From Aphelocoma coerulescens (lineage: Eukaryota; Chordata; Aves; Passeriformes; Corvidae), in contig NC_091016.1 in NCBI RefSeq assembly GCF_041296385.1, positions 13,431,497 to 13,495,496 on the forward strand: DNA of 64,000 bases, written 5' to 3'. How positions within the stretch are numbered: position 1 is the stretch's first letter; every line of letters begins with the position of its first letter. A program made the position numbers and the translations under genes. The notes beneath the pieces were generated by a model that was not told the DNA's origin, ran no database searches, and was given only the letters and a program-made list of their open reading frames with translations. Below are positions 14,701 through 25,656 of the stretch, piece by piece.

Positions 14701-17700
14701 TACAATCTGACTCCGTGGAATGCAGTATTTGTGTTCAACATACAGCACCACAGCCACACAATGTGTAAAGACAGATGTCGTAAGTAACACATCACTGGGA
14801 TGTTTTCATTCTTACGATTTTTTAAATTCCTTTTAAAACAGTGTTCAACTCAGTGAGAAATCTATTTCTGGATGTTACCCTCAAACATGCTAGCTGGGAA
14901 TGTGTTCTAAATTAGGACAAAAAGATGCTAGATTAGGAAGTATTAGAACTAGATTATCCAGGGTCAACTGTTCTCAGAGACTTCCTCACAGAGCAGTATG
15001 CTCTCCATTGCATATAAACCCTTCCAGCTTCTCATAGGTTACAGCAAAAAGTAGATTAGAACTGCCCAGGGGTGCACTCTTCTGTGACAGGTTCTCTCAC
15101 AGCCTGGCAGAGGAAATACAGCTGCACAAGGAAAACAACCATGGCTCTTCTTTCCGCTACTGCAAACGTACTTACTGCTTGTTTTTCAGTGAGCAGGCTT
15201 ACATTACTCATCATTTATCCCACCTACAGACATTACCTCATATTAAAAACACAATACAGGAGGGACACCTAATACTCCAAACAATAAAATCTATTTTCCA
15301 TCACTTTTCGATAGACATACGAACTTGAGGTTTCACACTTCCTTCACCCTGCTTCCAAACATACCAAAGCAAAGAGAGGATTCGCCCTTCCCTGTGGTTC
15401 TCCCAACACAGGACCCTTTGATTTGAAAAATCCAAATTACTTGCTTTAGAGAAGCAGATTTCTTAGACCACCATGCGAGTGGCACCAATACAGAAATATT
15501 CCTTGCAACTGAAAACTTTAATTGCAAAGACATTAGCATGAATGAAAGTCTACTGAAAATGAGACTGTCGGTTTTCAAACAAGGCACATCTCAAGGCTTT
15601 TTTTTTGGTGTGTGTGTGCCATAGCAGCAGCTTACTCAGTGTGTTTTTTTTGCACAAAGGAGAAAATCTAACAGACAACATTTCTAACACCTAGGAATGA
15701 GTAGGATCTAAGACACTTCTCTGACTATCCAGAAAAATTATAAGTATTTTGAATCCCCATGAAAAGGCTAGCATGTCATTGCACTGAAACGTTCACAAAG
15801 AAGCAGTTTAAGTTGTCAAACAGCACAATAGCACAGAAAGGAATGAACATTCTGTTGAGAGAGATAATGGTATCTGCAAGAAGATTATGCTGCTGAGAGT
15901 AGTGAAAACAACTCGATTGAGCATCAGTTTCTTCACCGCTGGGTTTCCAACTGATACCACCACAGATCTGCAAGGACAGCTTGATGAATATTTCAAGAGG
16001 AAAAGGCAGAGTTGACTGAGGTCCATCTAAGCTGCTCTATTATTTCCACTGTGAAAGACAACTCTTTTCAAAGTATTGAAAGTTTTAGAATATTAAAAGA
16101 TTTTGTGTCATTAAGGTCTTAAAAGGCTTGTGTTAGCTTAGAAAGTGGAATTTTTAAGTAGGAGTATAGAGATCACACAGAGCCTTCACCAACAGAAATA
16201 TGTTACACAAATACGATTCACTGTGTGTAACTCCAAATTTTATAGTCTATTAAATCCTTTACTAAACAAAACCATGATCTGAGCAAAAGTAAAGTACATT
16301 AAAAAAAAAACCCTGAGGCTGTGATCCTTCAATTGCTTACTTATAAACAAATTAAGGAAGTAAAAACAAGAGGTCATACTTTCACATGACCTTAAAAGGT
16401 TATACGAAGTGTATTTCAGGCAAATATCATTCGGAATGAAAACACCAGAGCTACACTAGCAAGTCTCATTCTCACATTCATGCTATTTATTCTCACTGAC
16501 ATGACTGTTTAATAAAAACCAAAACAAGCCCTCAGTAGTCACAGCTACTCCAACTCTTCCCCAGGCTCTCACAATTAATGTTATATTCCTCCAGATATGG
16601 CTCCAATTTCAGGAGGAGAAACTGCTACCTGTGCATTGCATGAGCAAACCTCTGCCTGTGCTGACAATACAACAGAACATTTTTATTTTTAAAGTAGGCT
16701 AATTGGCTTTCCAAGTCTAGTTCATATGTCCAGAGAATAAAACAAGGAGGAAATACTTTTAATTTTGTTCAATCTCCAAGGACCAATCCAGTTAAAAAGC
16801 AGCATCCATCAAACTCACTTTGCCATGGACTCAACAGCTGAAAAATGAGTTCTAATGAAGCATGTTGGGCTCTAAACCATGCATAGAAACAAAACTTGTA
16901 AAACCAACGCAGTGCAGCTCCTGTCAACAATGTTTCTCTACTCACTCCAGTCGTTTATGAACAGATGTTTGCTTAAGGAGCATTAAGCTGCTGAAGGTTT
17001 CCATTTCTGTGCTGAAGCTGGAAGGAAGGGGCTGTCACCATTAAGAGGCCAATTTAGTGACACTTTGAAGGAATCCCACGGTTTAATCGTTGGTTTTAAG
17101 GCACTGTCTTCTCTAAAGAAAAAATTATATTTTGGTTCATCAAGTAGACACTTTTCATAGCAAACTGAAGTGTCAGGACCTAATAAGCATTTCAGCAATT
17201 TTGCTCCATTTTAGAATGACACTACTTCTTTTACAAAAGAAAAAAAATCATCCTTAAATTATCGTAACACTGTTCAGCCTGTCATGTCCAGATGCGTCTA
17301 GCAACCGATACGCTTTACGCCCCTCGGAAGAGAAAGCTTGTCAGGAAAAGCCAAAGACACAGGACAGCTTAACTTCTCGAACCACATCCTTGAGCCCTCT
17401 CCCTCTCCCTTCTCCCAGCTGCAGCGCCGCTGAACCCCAGGAAGACGCCGGGCCCCTCGCCCGGAGCTGCCGGGCCCCGCCGCAGGACGAAGCCGAACCC
17501 CCGGCTCCAGCCGCGGCGGGACGAACCGGGAGAGCCGCGGGGCTTCACCCCTGCCCTGCCCCGCCCGGCCGAGCCCGGCCCCGCCGCCCTCCCCCGCGGG
17601 CCAAGGGGAAGGACGGCGCTGCCCCGACAGGCCCCGGCCACCACCGCCCCCCGGGGGCAGCGCCGAGGGGTCCCCGGCGCCCTTCCGCGGCCAGGCCCGG

Positions 17701-17731
17701 CGGGAACGAGTCGCCCCCCGCCGCGTCTTAC
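8774..17731 (-). other. AFTPH: AFTPH intron 1 (9.0 kb)
   Basis: The intron runs from the donor at 17731 to the acceptor at 8774. The DNA is AT rich, and I see no exon, RNA gene or clear transposon. The ORFs inside it (for example the 130-codon one at 13340-13732 on the plus strand) resemble no family I know and show no splice structure. An alternative 5' UTR exon inside it cannot be excluded. Confidence 0.6.
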
Positions 17732-18010
17732 CTGCGGGCTGCGCGGGGGGCGGCGGGGCCCGGGCGGGCATGGCGGCGGGCGGGGAGGGGGAGGGAAGGA
17801 GGGGAGGAAGGGGAGAGGGGCCGCGGCCGGTTATCTGCGGCCTCCCGCGGCAAGCGCCATGGAGGGGAGCCCCTGTGGGCGACAGGAACCGCGTCGCTGC
17901 GGCCCGGCCCCCTCCGGCCGCCGCCTCCCGCCCGCCGCCGCCCACCGCGCTCCCGGCGCGCACCGCGCCGCCGCCCCCGCACGCGTCACGTCCGGCCCGG
18001 CCCGCGCCCC
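17380..18010. promoter_or_regulatory. AFTPH: CpG island, AFTPH promoter region
   Basis: The stretch is abruptly GC rich and dense in CpG, flanked on both sides by AT-rich DNA. It has many GC boxes and no obvious TATA box, as expected for a housekeeping-type promoter. A CRE/ATF-like element reads CGTCACGTCC at 17984-17993. The open reading frames seen here on both strands (up to 229 codons) are low-complexity Pro/Arg/Ala/Gly strings and follow from composition. Divergent transcription is possible but cannot be shown. Confidence 0.75.
17732..17990 (-). other. AFTPH: Probable AFTPH exon 1 (5' untranslated) with splice donor
   Basis: Within the CpG island the minus strand shows a consensus donor, GCAG|GTAAGA, with the exon ending at 17732. 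It is about 9 kb upstream of the coding exon and on the same strand. The transcription start cannot be read from sequence, so the upstream limit given is only approximate. The exon includes an ATG at 17771 in strong context (GCCGCCATGC). That ATG opens a short upstream ORF, not an N-terminal extension, because splicing to 8773 brings a TAA in frame after 16 codons. Confidence 0.6.
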
Positions 18011-18075
18011 GCCGTAAACAGTCCTGCGAAGGAGCGGAGCGGTCCTGTGACCTGCTGTTCTGCGGGACGCAGCTC

Positions 18076-18128
18076 CTAGGATGGCTTGGGGTTGGAAAGG
18101 ACCCTAAGTGTCAGCTAGTTCCAACCGC
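18076..18128 (-). mobile_element. CR1 LINE, extreme 3' end fragment
   Basis: The plus strand reads GGTTGGAAAGGACC, later CTAGTTCCAACC, which is the reverse complement of the conserved avian CR1 3' end. Only about 50 bp remain. It lies just outside the AFTPH CpG island. Confidence 0.7.
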
Positions 18129-18307
18129 AAGAAAGCCTGTGTTAGCATTTTAAAGAATAACGTTTAAAAGAACAGCCTTTAAGTAGCGTGCAAAGCCTGC
18201 CACTCATGCTGTGGCCGTGGTTAGCTGAGGTCCGTACAGCGGTCACAACGCGGTGGCAAGTTGCATTAATAAAATAGCGAGCGAAGTGTAACATCAGAGC
18301 TCTGTTA

Positions 18308-18662
18308 CAGAATCAATCAGGTTGGGAAAGGCCTCTGAGGTCAAGTCCAACCCGTGACCCAACACCCACGGTGTCAGTCAGACCCCGGCACTGAGTGCCA
18401 CGTCTGGTCTTCCCTCAGACACCTCCAGGGACGGTGACTCTACCACCTCCCTGAGCAGCCCATTCCAATGTCTAATAACCCTTTCTGTGATTAAATTCCA
18501 CCTAATGTCTGACCTAAACCTTCTCTTGCTTAAGACTACGGCCTCTTGTCCTGCCACTGGTTGCCTGGGAGAAGAGGCCGACCCCACTTGGCTACAGCCT
18601 CCTGTCAGGGAGCTGTAAAGAGGGATAAGGTCACCCCAGAACCTTTGTTCCTCCACAGGCTG
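18308..18662 (-). mobile_element. CR1 LINE, 5'-truncated copy
   Basis: About 355 bp of CR1 3' region in reverse orientation. Landmarks on the plus strand in order are GGTTGGGAAAGGCCTC, AACACCTCC-type DNA (CACCTCCAGGGACGGTGACT), CCACCTCCCTGAGCAGCC, CTCTTGTCCTGCC, GGGAGAAGAGGCCGACCCC and GATAAGGTCACCCC. It has its own 3' end, so it is an insertion separate from the fragment at 18076. Confidence 0.85.
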
Positions 18663-18922
18663 TATATACATGCACACTGCATGTTTAAACACACAATAGT
18701 TTGGCTGAGGGAGGCTTAAAACGAGGCCATTCATAGAACTTTTCGTGTTTCAGATAGGTTTGTGGAATAAAAATGCCTCAGATGCATTTAAGGGTAATTA
18801 TAATTAATCGGCTAATTCAATCAGCAGTAGAAGCTTTTTGTGGAGCGGGGGGAATTATATTGTTAGTGCAGTGTTTCTGTGACGTTCTGAATCCTGTTAC
18901 AATAGCTGAAGGAAATAATGGA

Positions 18923-18962
18923 TGACTGTTAATGAGGCTGTGTGACTATTAATGAGGCTCTA
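18923..18962. repeat. Two tandem copies of a 20-bp unit
   Basis: TGACTGTTAATGAGGCTGTG is followed directly by TGACTATTAATGAGGCTCTA, a period of 20 with few differences. Each copy contains TTAATGAG. It sits in AT-rich sequence with TAATTATAATTAAT at about 18795-18809. Confidence 0.75.
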
Positions 18963-19491
18963 TTACTTCGCCTCCTGGTGGCTGTTCCCTTTTTTCAGCT
19001 CAGTGTCAGAAACGCAGAGTGTAGCTTGTGCTGACCCGGCAGGACAGAAGGAGAAGCCTGAGGGAGCAGGAAATAGGGTAATTTAGCACTCAGTGCTCTT
19101 TGACCTTCACCCAGTGTACAACAATGTGATTTACAAATCGTAAGGGTCCACGGAAGATCCTGTAAAAGCAGTGAAACACTTCGTTATAAAGCAACAGAGA
19201 AACGAGATCTTCCCCCTGCCCCCCATATCTGGCAGTAGTCATTAAATTCCAGAGGCCCAAAGTATCCCTTTTTGTGTGGTGCTACTCCATGAGGAATCAT
19301 TTTCCATTCCAGCTGTGTTTAATTGGTGGTCATTGGCTATGACTGTTAATCATCCTGTTGTAAATAATACAACTGGAGAAGATGAAATAATAATTACCTT
19401 CTCTTTTACATCTGCCTCATCAATCATTTGAATGACACATGAAAATAAAAATGCTGACTGTAAACTACCCAGACAGCAACATGAGCCCCGG

Positions 19492-20085
19492 TGTTGGCTG
19501 AAAAAATCAGATTCTTTACCCAGTGCAACAAGCCAATAAGTACACACCCGAGAGAGACATTGATTATTTATTTCAGAGTTGCACAAGCCTGGGTCCTCTG
19601 TGGTATTCCACCAATCAAGCACACCAGCCATCAAAACTTTTTACTATTTATACATGGCAGCAAACAAAGGAATTCGTGCTCGTTGGCTACAAGTTACGTA
19701 GTTCTCTTACTAATTAGTATTCTACTATTGCCTAATGGTTCTCTCTCTTGTCACGCTGTTAGTCTGCATGCTCAGGCTTTCTCTTGGTCTGAGGTGGGTT
19801 CTCAGCTGGAGGTTGTGATCTGCCCCTGCCAGAATTACCTTTTACCCAGGCAGAGCTGACTCAGCACAGTCACTGGGCTGTCTTTATTAGCCTCTGCCTT
19901 ATCTTGGGACTTCTGCTGAATGTCCTTGGGGCCCATAAATTCTGCATTCTCTGTGTTTACCGTCAGTGGTGCATCCTTCTTCCCAAGCCTGGTTAACCTC
20001 CCCGTGGGTCTGAGGTCACTGAAGCATGTCCAGCCCTAAACCTTAAGAAGGCAATTCTACTCACAAGTAATTTGTTTTTGTAACA
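19492..20085 (-). mobile_element. Solo LTR of an endogenous retrovirus
   Basis: Read on the minus strand, this 594-bp unit starts TGTTAC and ends CCAACA. It has a TATA box (TATAAATAG, 19652-19644) and, about 75 nt later, an AATAAA signal (19572-19567) followed by a GT-containing stretch and a U5 of about 70 nt. The flanks CCCGG (19487-19491) and CCTGG (20086-20090) could be a 5-bp target-site duplication with one substitution, which would suit an ERVL-like element. No primer-binding site, polypurine tract or gag/pol/env sequence is seen beside it, so it is a recombined solo LTR. The family assignment is an inference. Confidence 0.7.
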
Positions 20086-21869
20086 CCTGGACATCACTTC
20101 GAGCTTGTTAGCTGCTCTCTGTTTAACAGATTAAATCTCCCTTCTTGTTGATTAGGCTTGAAAGTATACAAAGACCAAACATTAAAGAACATCCTTTCTT
20201 AAGAAAATTTTACACGTTTCACGTTTTGCAACACTAGCACCCTAAAGAAAAACAAAATAGTAAAGCCCTTCTTGTGCAAAAGCCCAAAGTCACAGCACAG
20301 TTATGTACCTCAGAAAAAGATTCAGAAAGATAAACAGTGTCAGTAATCAGGTTCTAGATTAGAAGGAAATTTAAGTAAAATTTCCAGATGATTTCAAGAA
20401 GTGACTCATATCCTAAGCTACAAAGAAAGGCAGAAAAGTCCCCCAAATAGTCCCTGCCAGTCTGACAAGGTAAAAATTTCCTTCTCTTTCTTGCTGGCAT
20501 TCAGAAGTTTACAGGACCAGAAGCATTAATCAGCATGCAGTTGTGAGTCCATAAAATTCATTTAACTTGAATGCAAGATCAGATGAGAGGTGTTTCACAT
20601 TTAAAAAAATGAAGTTAATATTCACTTAAGCATAGTGTGAATGATTGACAAGATGTGTGGGATTTCTTCAGTCATTCCTGCATAAGCTTTGCTGGTTGAA
20701 GGAGATTACATTTGCTTGTGAAGGCAGACTGACTCTTCATAATAGCATTAGCCATATAATGTATTAGCTCTGTGAAATGGAATTCATGGGTTACAACACT
20801 AATTTCAAGGTTGTATTTTTAACATATGAAAGTTTCCTTTACAGAACTGCATGGATTGTAAACACTGTCTCTTATTTGGAGATCATTCTAGCGTGGTGTC
20901 CTATCTGTTTTCAAATAAATGGTGAGGTGTTTTTAAAGCATATACTTTCAACCCATTTGTTTTCTTCAAGCATGGCGAAAAAAAGTTCCAATTTTGAAAT
21001 AGCCATCTCAACGTGAAGCCCTTCTGCGCCGTGCAATAGAGGTTTTAAGTCGAGATGGCCTGGTCTTGGTATCTCCGAGGCTGAGCTTTGACTTGGCTGG
21101 GTGCAGCCAAGTGGCTTTATCAATCGCTGCTACCGAGTCCTGAACTGTCAGGAGAGGGCGCTGCCTTCCCAGGAGTCTCAGATGGTGGTGTGTCAGGAGG
21201 ATTCGGCAAGGCTCTCCCAAAACCCTGCGTGGTCTGGAGGCTCAGACTCTCCTCCTGGTTTGGGAATTGAGGACGGCAGGAAGAACTTGCTGTGGTCTAC
21301 ATCCATGCCCTTCGTAAAACTTAGTCATTCATAATTCTCAAAAGAATTGAGTATGTAGTACTCATAGAAAAATAAATTAGGTTTTATTTCTCAGTTTGAA
21401 GACTACAACATGGCTCCTGAATGTAAATTTTAGTTACATATAAGCTGTACCATATATTGTGTAGTGTGGTGCAGAATATCTTCTGAAAGATGTTGTACTG
21501 CTGGTATGGATAGTGCAGTTCTTTTTCTTTTTTTCTTTTTCATTTCAAAAATACATACAGTACAACATGGCTCCTGGCAGTGCAAGCTTTTTCTGGCTTC
21601 CCCACTGAGCGAAGAAGAAACTTGCTATTATCAAAGGCTAGATAAGTCTCCAAAATTCAGGCAGTTTGCTTCCCTCTCTGCTGTGTCTGGCAACACTGCT
21701 GATCAGAAACTAGGTAGTCAGTGTCCTTGGTTTTCCTTTTTCTTTTTTCTTTAATTCACAATCAAATCAGACATTTAAAGATTTTAAATTTTCCACAGAA
21801 TGAATTTTAAATGGTCTTTTAACCTACAAAATCGTTTAATTTCATTAATGCCAGATGCCTTCATTTCTG

Positions 21870-22860
21870 CTATTGGCTCTATCCTTGGCCAAGTGCTCTT
21901 CAACATCTTTTTTAACACCTTGGGTGCAGGACTCAAAGGAATACCAAGTAAGTTTGCTGATGTCACTAAATTGGGATGAGCTGTTGACTCCCTCGAGGCC
22001 AGAGAGTCCCTGCAGAAAGACCGTGACAAATTAGAGAGAAGGGCAATCACCAACCATGTGAAATTCATAAAGGGCAAACGCCAGATTCTGCACCTGGGAT
22101 GCTGCAGCCCTGGATGTACAGACTGGGGAATGAGAGGCTGGGGAGCAGTGCCAAAGAAAGGGACCTGGGGGTCCTGGTCCATGGCAAGTTGGATATGGGT
22201 CAGCAGTGCCCTGGAGGTCAGGAGGGCCACCCCTGTCCTGGGGGGCATCAGGCACAGCATTGCCAGCCGGGCAAGGGAGGGGATTGTCTCGCTCTGCTCT
22301 GCCATGGGGCAACCTCACCTTGAATCCTGGGGACAGTTTTGGGCACCACAAATATAAAAAAAGACATTAATCTGTTACAGAGCATCCAAAGGAGGCCACA
22401 AGGATGGTGAAGGGTCTGGACGGGAAGCCATATGAGGAGTGGCTGAGGTCACTTGGTCTGTTCAGCCTGGAGAAGAGGAGACTGAGGGGAGACGGGAGAC
22501 TGAGGTTGAGACCTCAGTGTGGTCTTCAACATCCTCACTGAGGGCAGAAGAGGGGCAGCACAAATCTCTGCTGGTGACCAGTGATAGGAGTTAAGGAAAT
22601 GGCCCGAAGCTGAATTGGAGGAGGTTTAGATTGGGTATTAGGAAAAGGATTCTCACTCAGAGGGTGTTTTGGCACTGGAACAGGCTTCCTGGGGAAGTGG
22701 TCACAGCACCAAGCCTGGCAGAGTTCAAGAAACATGTGGACAACACTCTCAGGCACATGGTGTGATTGTTGGGATGTCATGTGCAGGGCCAGGAGCTGGA
22801 ATTCAATGATCCTGACCTGTCCCTTCCAACTCAGCATATTCTATGATTATAATATTCTGT
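21870..22860 (+). mobile_element. CR1 LINE with decayed reverse-transcriptase C terminus
   Basis: The first part still reads, with frameshifts and stops, like the C-terminal part of CR1 ORF2 (a GSILGQVLFNIF-like segment, then KFADVTKLG, and later RQILHLG and KERDLGVLVHGKLDMG). It continues into the 3' region with CACTTGGTCTGTTCAGCCTGG and GAGACTGAGGGGAGA, and it ends near TATTCTATGATTATAATATTCTGTG, a degenerate CR1 tail. It is 5' truncated and non-functional. No full ORF is present. Confidence 0.9.
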
Positions 22861-24039
22861 GAAATCATTGAAATTCATCTTCACAGAGTGTTTTGACTTT
22901 TTCTCGTTCTGACATGAAACTGAATTGGCACATTTCTCTGAAATGTTTTAAATTCAGTAAATCTGCATTTATCTTCGACCCTTATAGCTGAAATAACCCC
23001 TACAACTACATTATCAAGCAGAAAGGTCTTTTCTAACTGAATTCACCAATCAACCCCAAATGCTTTATAGGAAAGATTTTTGTGGCTGTGGTTTCATAAG
23101 GTGGGCATTATGAAAGCTAGCTGAATGAATAATATATGCTTTCTGCTGGCTTCTAAATGGGCATCAGTCAATAAAAGAAAAATTCTGCAGTTACTGTTAG
23201 CTGAGTTAAACAAAGCTGAGCAGAGAATGAACTGTTGCTAAAGCAGCCTGTTACTAAACCCCACTGTCCTTTGGCATGGGAAGATGGTAAAACAGATCTA
23301 TGAGCAGTGGATACATGTTTCTTTGGGGAGTGGTTGGTGCCTTTAGCTCCATCCCAAATCAGTGCAGCCTGTCTGGCTCCTCCCCAGGGCAGTGCAGGGC
23401 TCTCGTCTGTGTTAGAGCTGAGGGAGCCAGGAGCTCCCCTCTTGGCCCCAAGGCATCATCCAGCCACATCAGAGCCCCCTTGTGAAGAGCCCATTCGGGT
23501 CTGCAAGCTGCCCACGTCTTCTGCATCACTGCTACTCCCTTTAGCACTGACCTCTGGGCATGCAGAATGACCAGGCACTGGTTTCTCTGGTTTTGGGGAT
23601 CCAGCAAAGGTGGTTTAGCTTTTTCCAGCTCCTCAAGCAGGGGACTGTCTCCATTCTGTTCTAGTTGCAATGGCATAAAATATAAAACGTTGTAACATAT
23701 GTTTCAGATGAAACATATAAGTGCTCTGTTTGGTGGAGTGCAAGTTTGTTATTATGTTATTTTCACAAGTTTCCCTGGATATCTTTACCAGAATCATTGT
23801 ACAAAAGTGAGAAGGCATTGCTGTATCAGCAGCCCATTCTCTTGTGATTACCAAGCCATTAAAAATTCCAGAATTGTCTTTATACAGGCCTGAATGTATC
23901 AACTACAAAGAACCCTGTGGAGTTAGAGAAGACATGTAGTGGCAGTTGTTTTAGAAGTCTCCTACATCTGAATGTAGGTTCTTTGGGTTTTGGCTCAGGC
24001 TTATTTGGGCAAGAATACAGTTGTTGGAACTCAACAGTG

Positions 24040-24185
24040 TTTGTTGGGAGGGTTGGGGTGGGGGGGGTTGTTTTTGGTTTTGGGGTTTTTTGGTTTTGGG
24101 GGACTTTTTTGTTTTGTGTTGTTGTGGGGGTTTTTATGTTTTGTTTTGGATTGGGTTTTTTGTTTGGTTTGGTTGTATGTTTCTT
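24040..24185 (+). repeat. G/T-rich low-complexity tract
   Basis: About 145 bp of almost only G and T on the plus strand, with G runs up to nine and many TTTTGG units. It could form G-quadruplexes. ORFs through it (Gly/Phe/Trp rich) are artefacts. Confidence 0.85.
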
Positions 24186-25550
24186 TTAAAGAACTCCTTT
24201 CTGAGTCTTGACCATGTTTGCAGCTGATTTGGAGCATCTAATGAACATGAAGGCTCACATTCTTGCCATATGAGGGCTACCCAGTGGATGAACCAGATCA
24301 TGAATGTTTAAAGAGCCTCATTTTACCTGCTGTGGCCTAGACCACATCCTCCAAGTGGCACAAGTTAATGACTTCAGTGTGGCAATATTATGTGTACACC
24401 TGGTCTCAACATATTTGCATATGTAACTCATCAGCAAGGTGTGCAAAGTGTATTTTAGTGCATGTACATATTAATGGTGGCAAGGCTTGTCAGCAGAGTC
24501 CATAACCAAACCAAGGTCTTACAATATTTACTTCTCCTAGTATCGTGTGAGTACCTCAGCTGTCAGCAGGAAAGCAAGATTTCTAGTGCCTGCAGTAGCA
24601 AAGCTTTCTAGTGCAACTAATTGGTTTGGTTTGGTTCCTGTTGGTTTTTGATTTGTTTTTTTTTTTTCTTAGTACAGGCTCTAAATGCAGAAAGCCCATA
24701 AGAAAAGAAATCAAAATTATTCATTTCAAGACAGTCCCTTGACTTTAAGAGGCTTCGCTTGTGAGCTTTTTACATTTAAGATGAGAAGTGCTTAAAAGTG
24801 GTTAAGACCATTATTCTGTTTTAATGATCTCATTCATTTGTTGGGCAAAGGTGAGTTGATTTTCAAAGTCATCCTCCTCCCTGGTTCGTCAGCTCCTTTC
24901 TGTGAGGCAGGAGTCAAGAGCTTCCAACACCCTTGAAGATCAGCTGATAGGAAATTCCAAGGTACAAACTACTCACTCTGTGTATGTAATAGGCACTATG
25001 CCAGCAGCCTCTTGCATACCAACCTGTGCAGGGTAGTAGTATACATTCCTGTATTCTCTGTTCACATCTATTTGAAGACATTTTTATTTCTAAGGCATTT
25101 TAGAGTCTGGGGGTATTTTGTTTGGTTGTGTTTTTTTGAGGTTTAGGAACACTGAAACATACCTCTACAGCTGTTTGGGTTTTTTTAACATATACTTAAG
25201 AAGATCTGCAATATCCGGTTTTAATCACACAAGTTCATTTCAGTTATGTATGTCAACAGAGTTGCTGAAATTCAGGTGTCAGGTTCAGATTTTTTGAGTA
25301 AGTTTTCCTAACAAACCAATGTTGTGTGACTGGCAGTGATTCATAGAAATAAAAACAATTTTGAGATTTTTTTCACAAAGGTCATCTCCTTTTATTTCTA
25401 CAGTGAATGACAAAATGTCCATTAGACACAAGGGATAGTAGCATTCAGTTTCAGGTTTTAAAATGGAAATGGCAGAGGTTTTTCTGGGTTAATGGCAACT
25501 TATGTCTCAAATGCAACTGCTATGCAAGGAAAGTGCTTTATTTCATAGGT

Positions 25551-25656
25551 ATTTTTCAAAATCCTTCTCATTGTCTTTCAGACTCGTATCTGTTGCCTTG
25601 TTTATTTGTCAAAATCCTTCTCATTGTTTTTCAGACTCATATCTGATGCCTTGTTT
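25551..25656. repeat. Two tandem copies of a 53-bp unit
   Basis: TCAAAATCCTTCTCATTGT, then TTTCAGACT, then GCCTTGTTT occur at 25556 and again 53 bp later at 25609 with only a few substitutions. It is a recent local duplication in otherwise unique DNA. Confidence 0.85.

Noticed and set aside
17732..17771. Pro/Ala-rich N-terminal extension of aftiphilin encoded by exon 1
   Set aside because: Joining the donor at 17732 to the acceptor at 8773 brings TAA in frame three codons later, so this is an upstream ORF and not part of the protein.
17298..18153. Long ORFs on both strands (up to 229 codons) in the AFTPH CpG island
   Set aside because: They are Pro/Arg/Gly/Ala low-complexity strings caused by high GC content. 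No domain is present and they overlap one another.
21784..22357. 173- and 106-codon minus ORFs and 99-codon plus ORF at the CR1 copy
   Set aside because: They are antisense or shifted frames of the degenerate CR1 sequence, not genes.
23917..24227. Hydrophobic Gly/Phe/Trp-rich ORFs resembling membrane proteins
   Set aside because: They are translations of the G/T-rich low-complexity tract.
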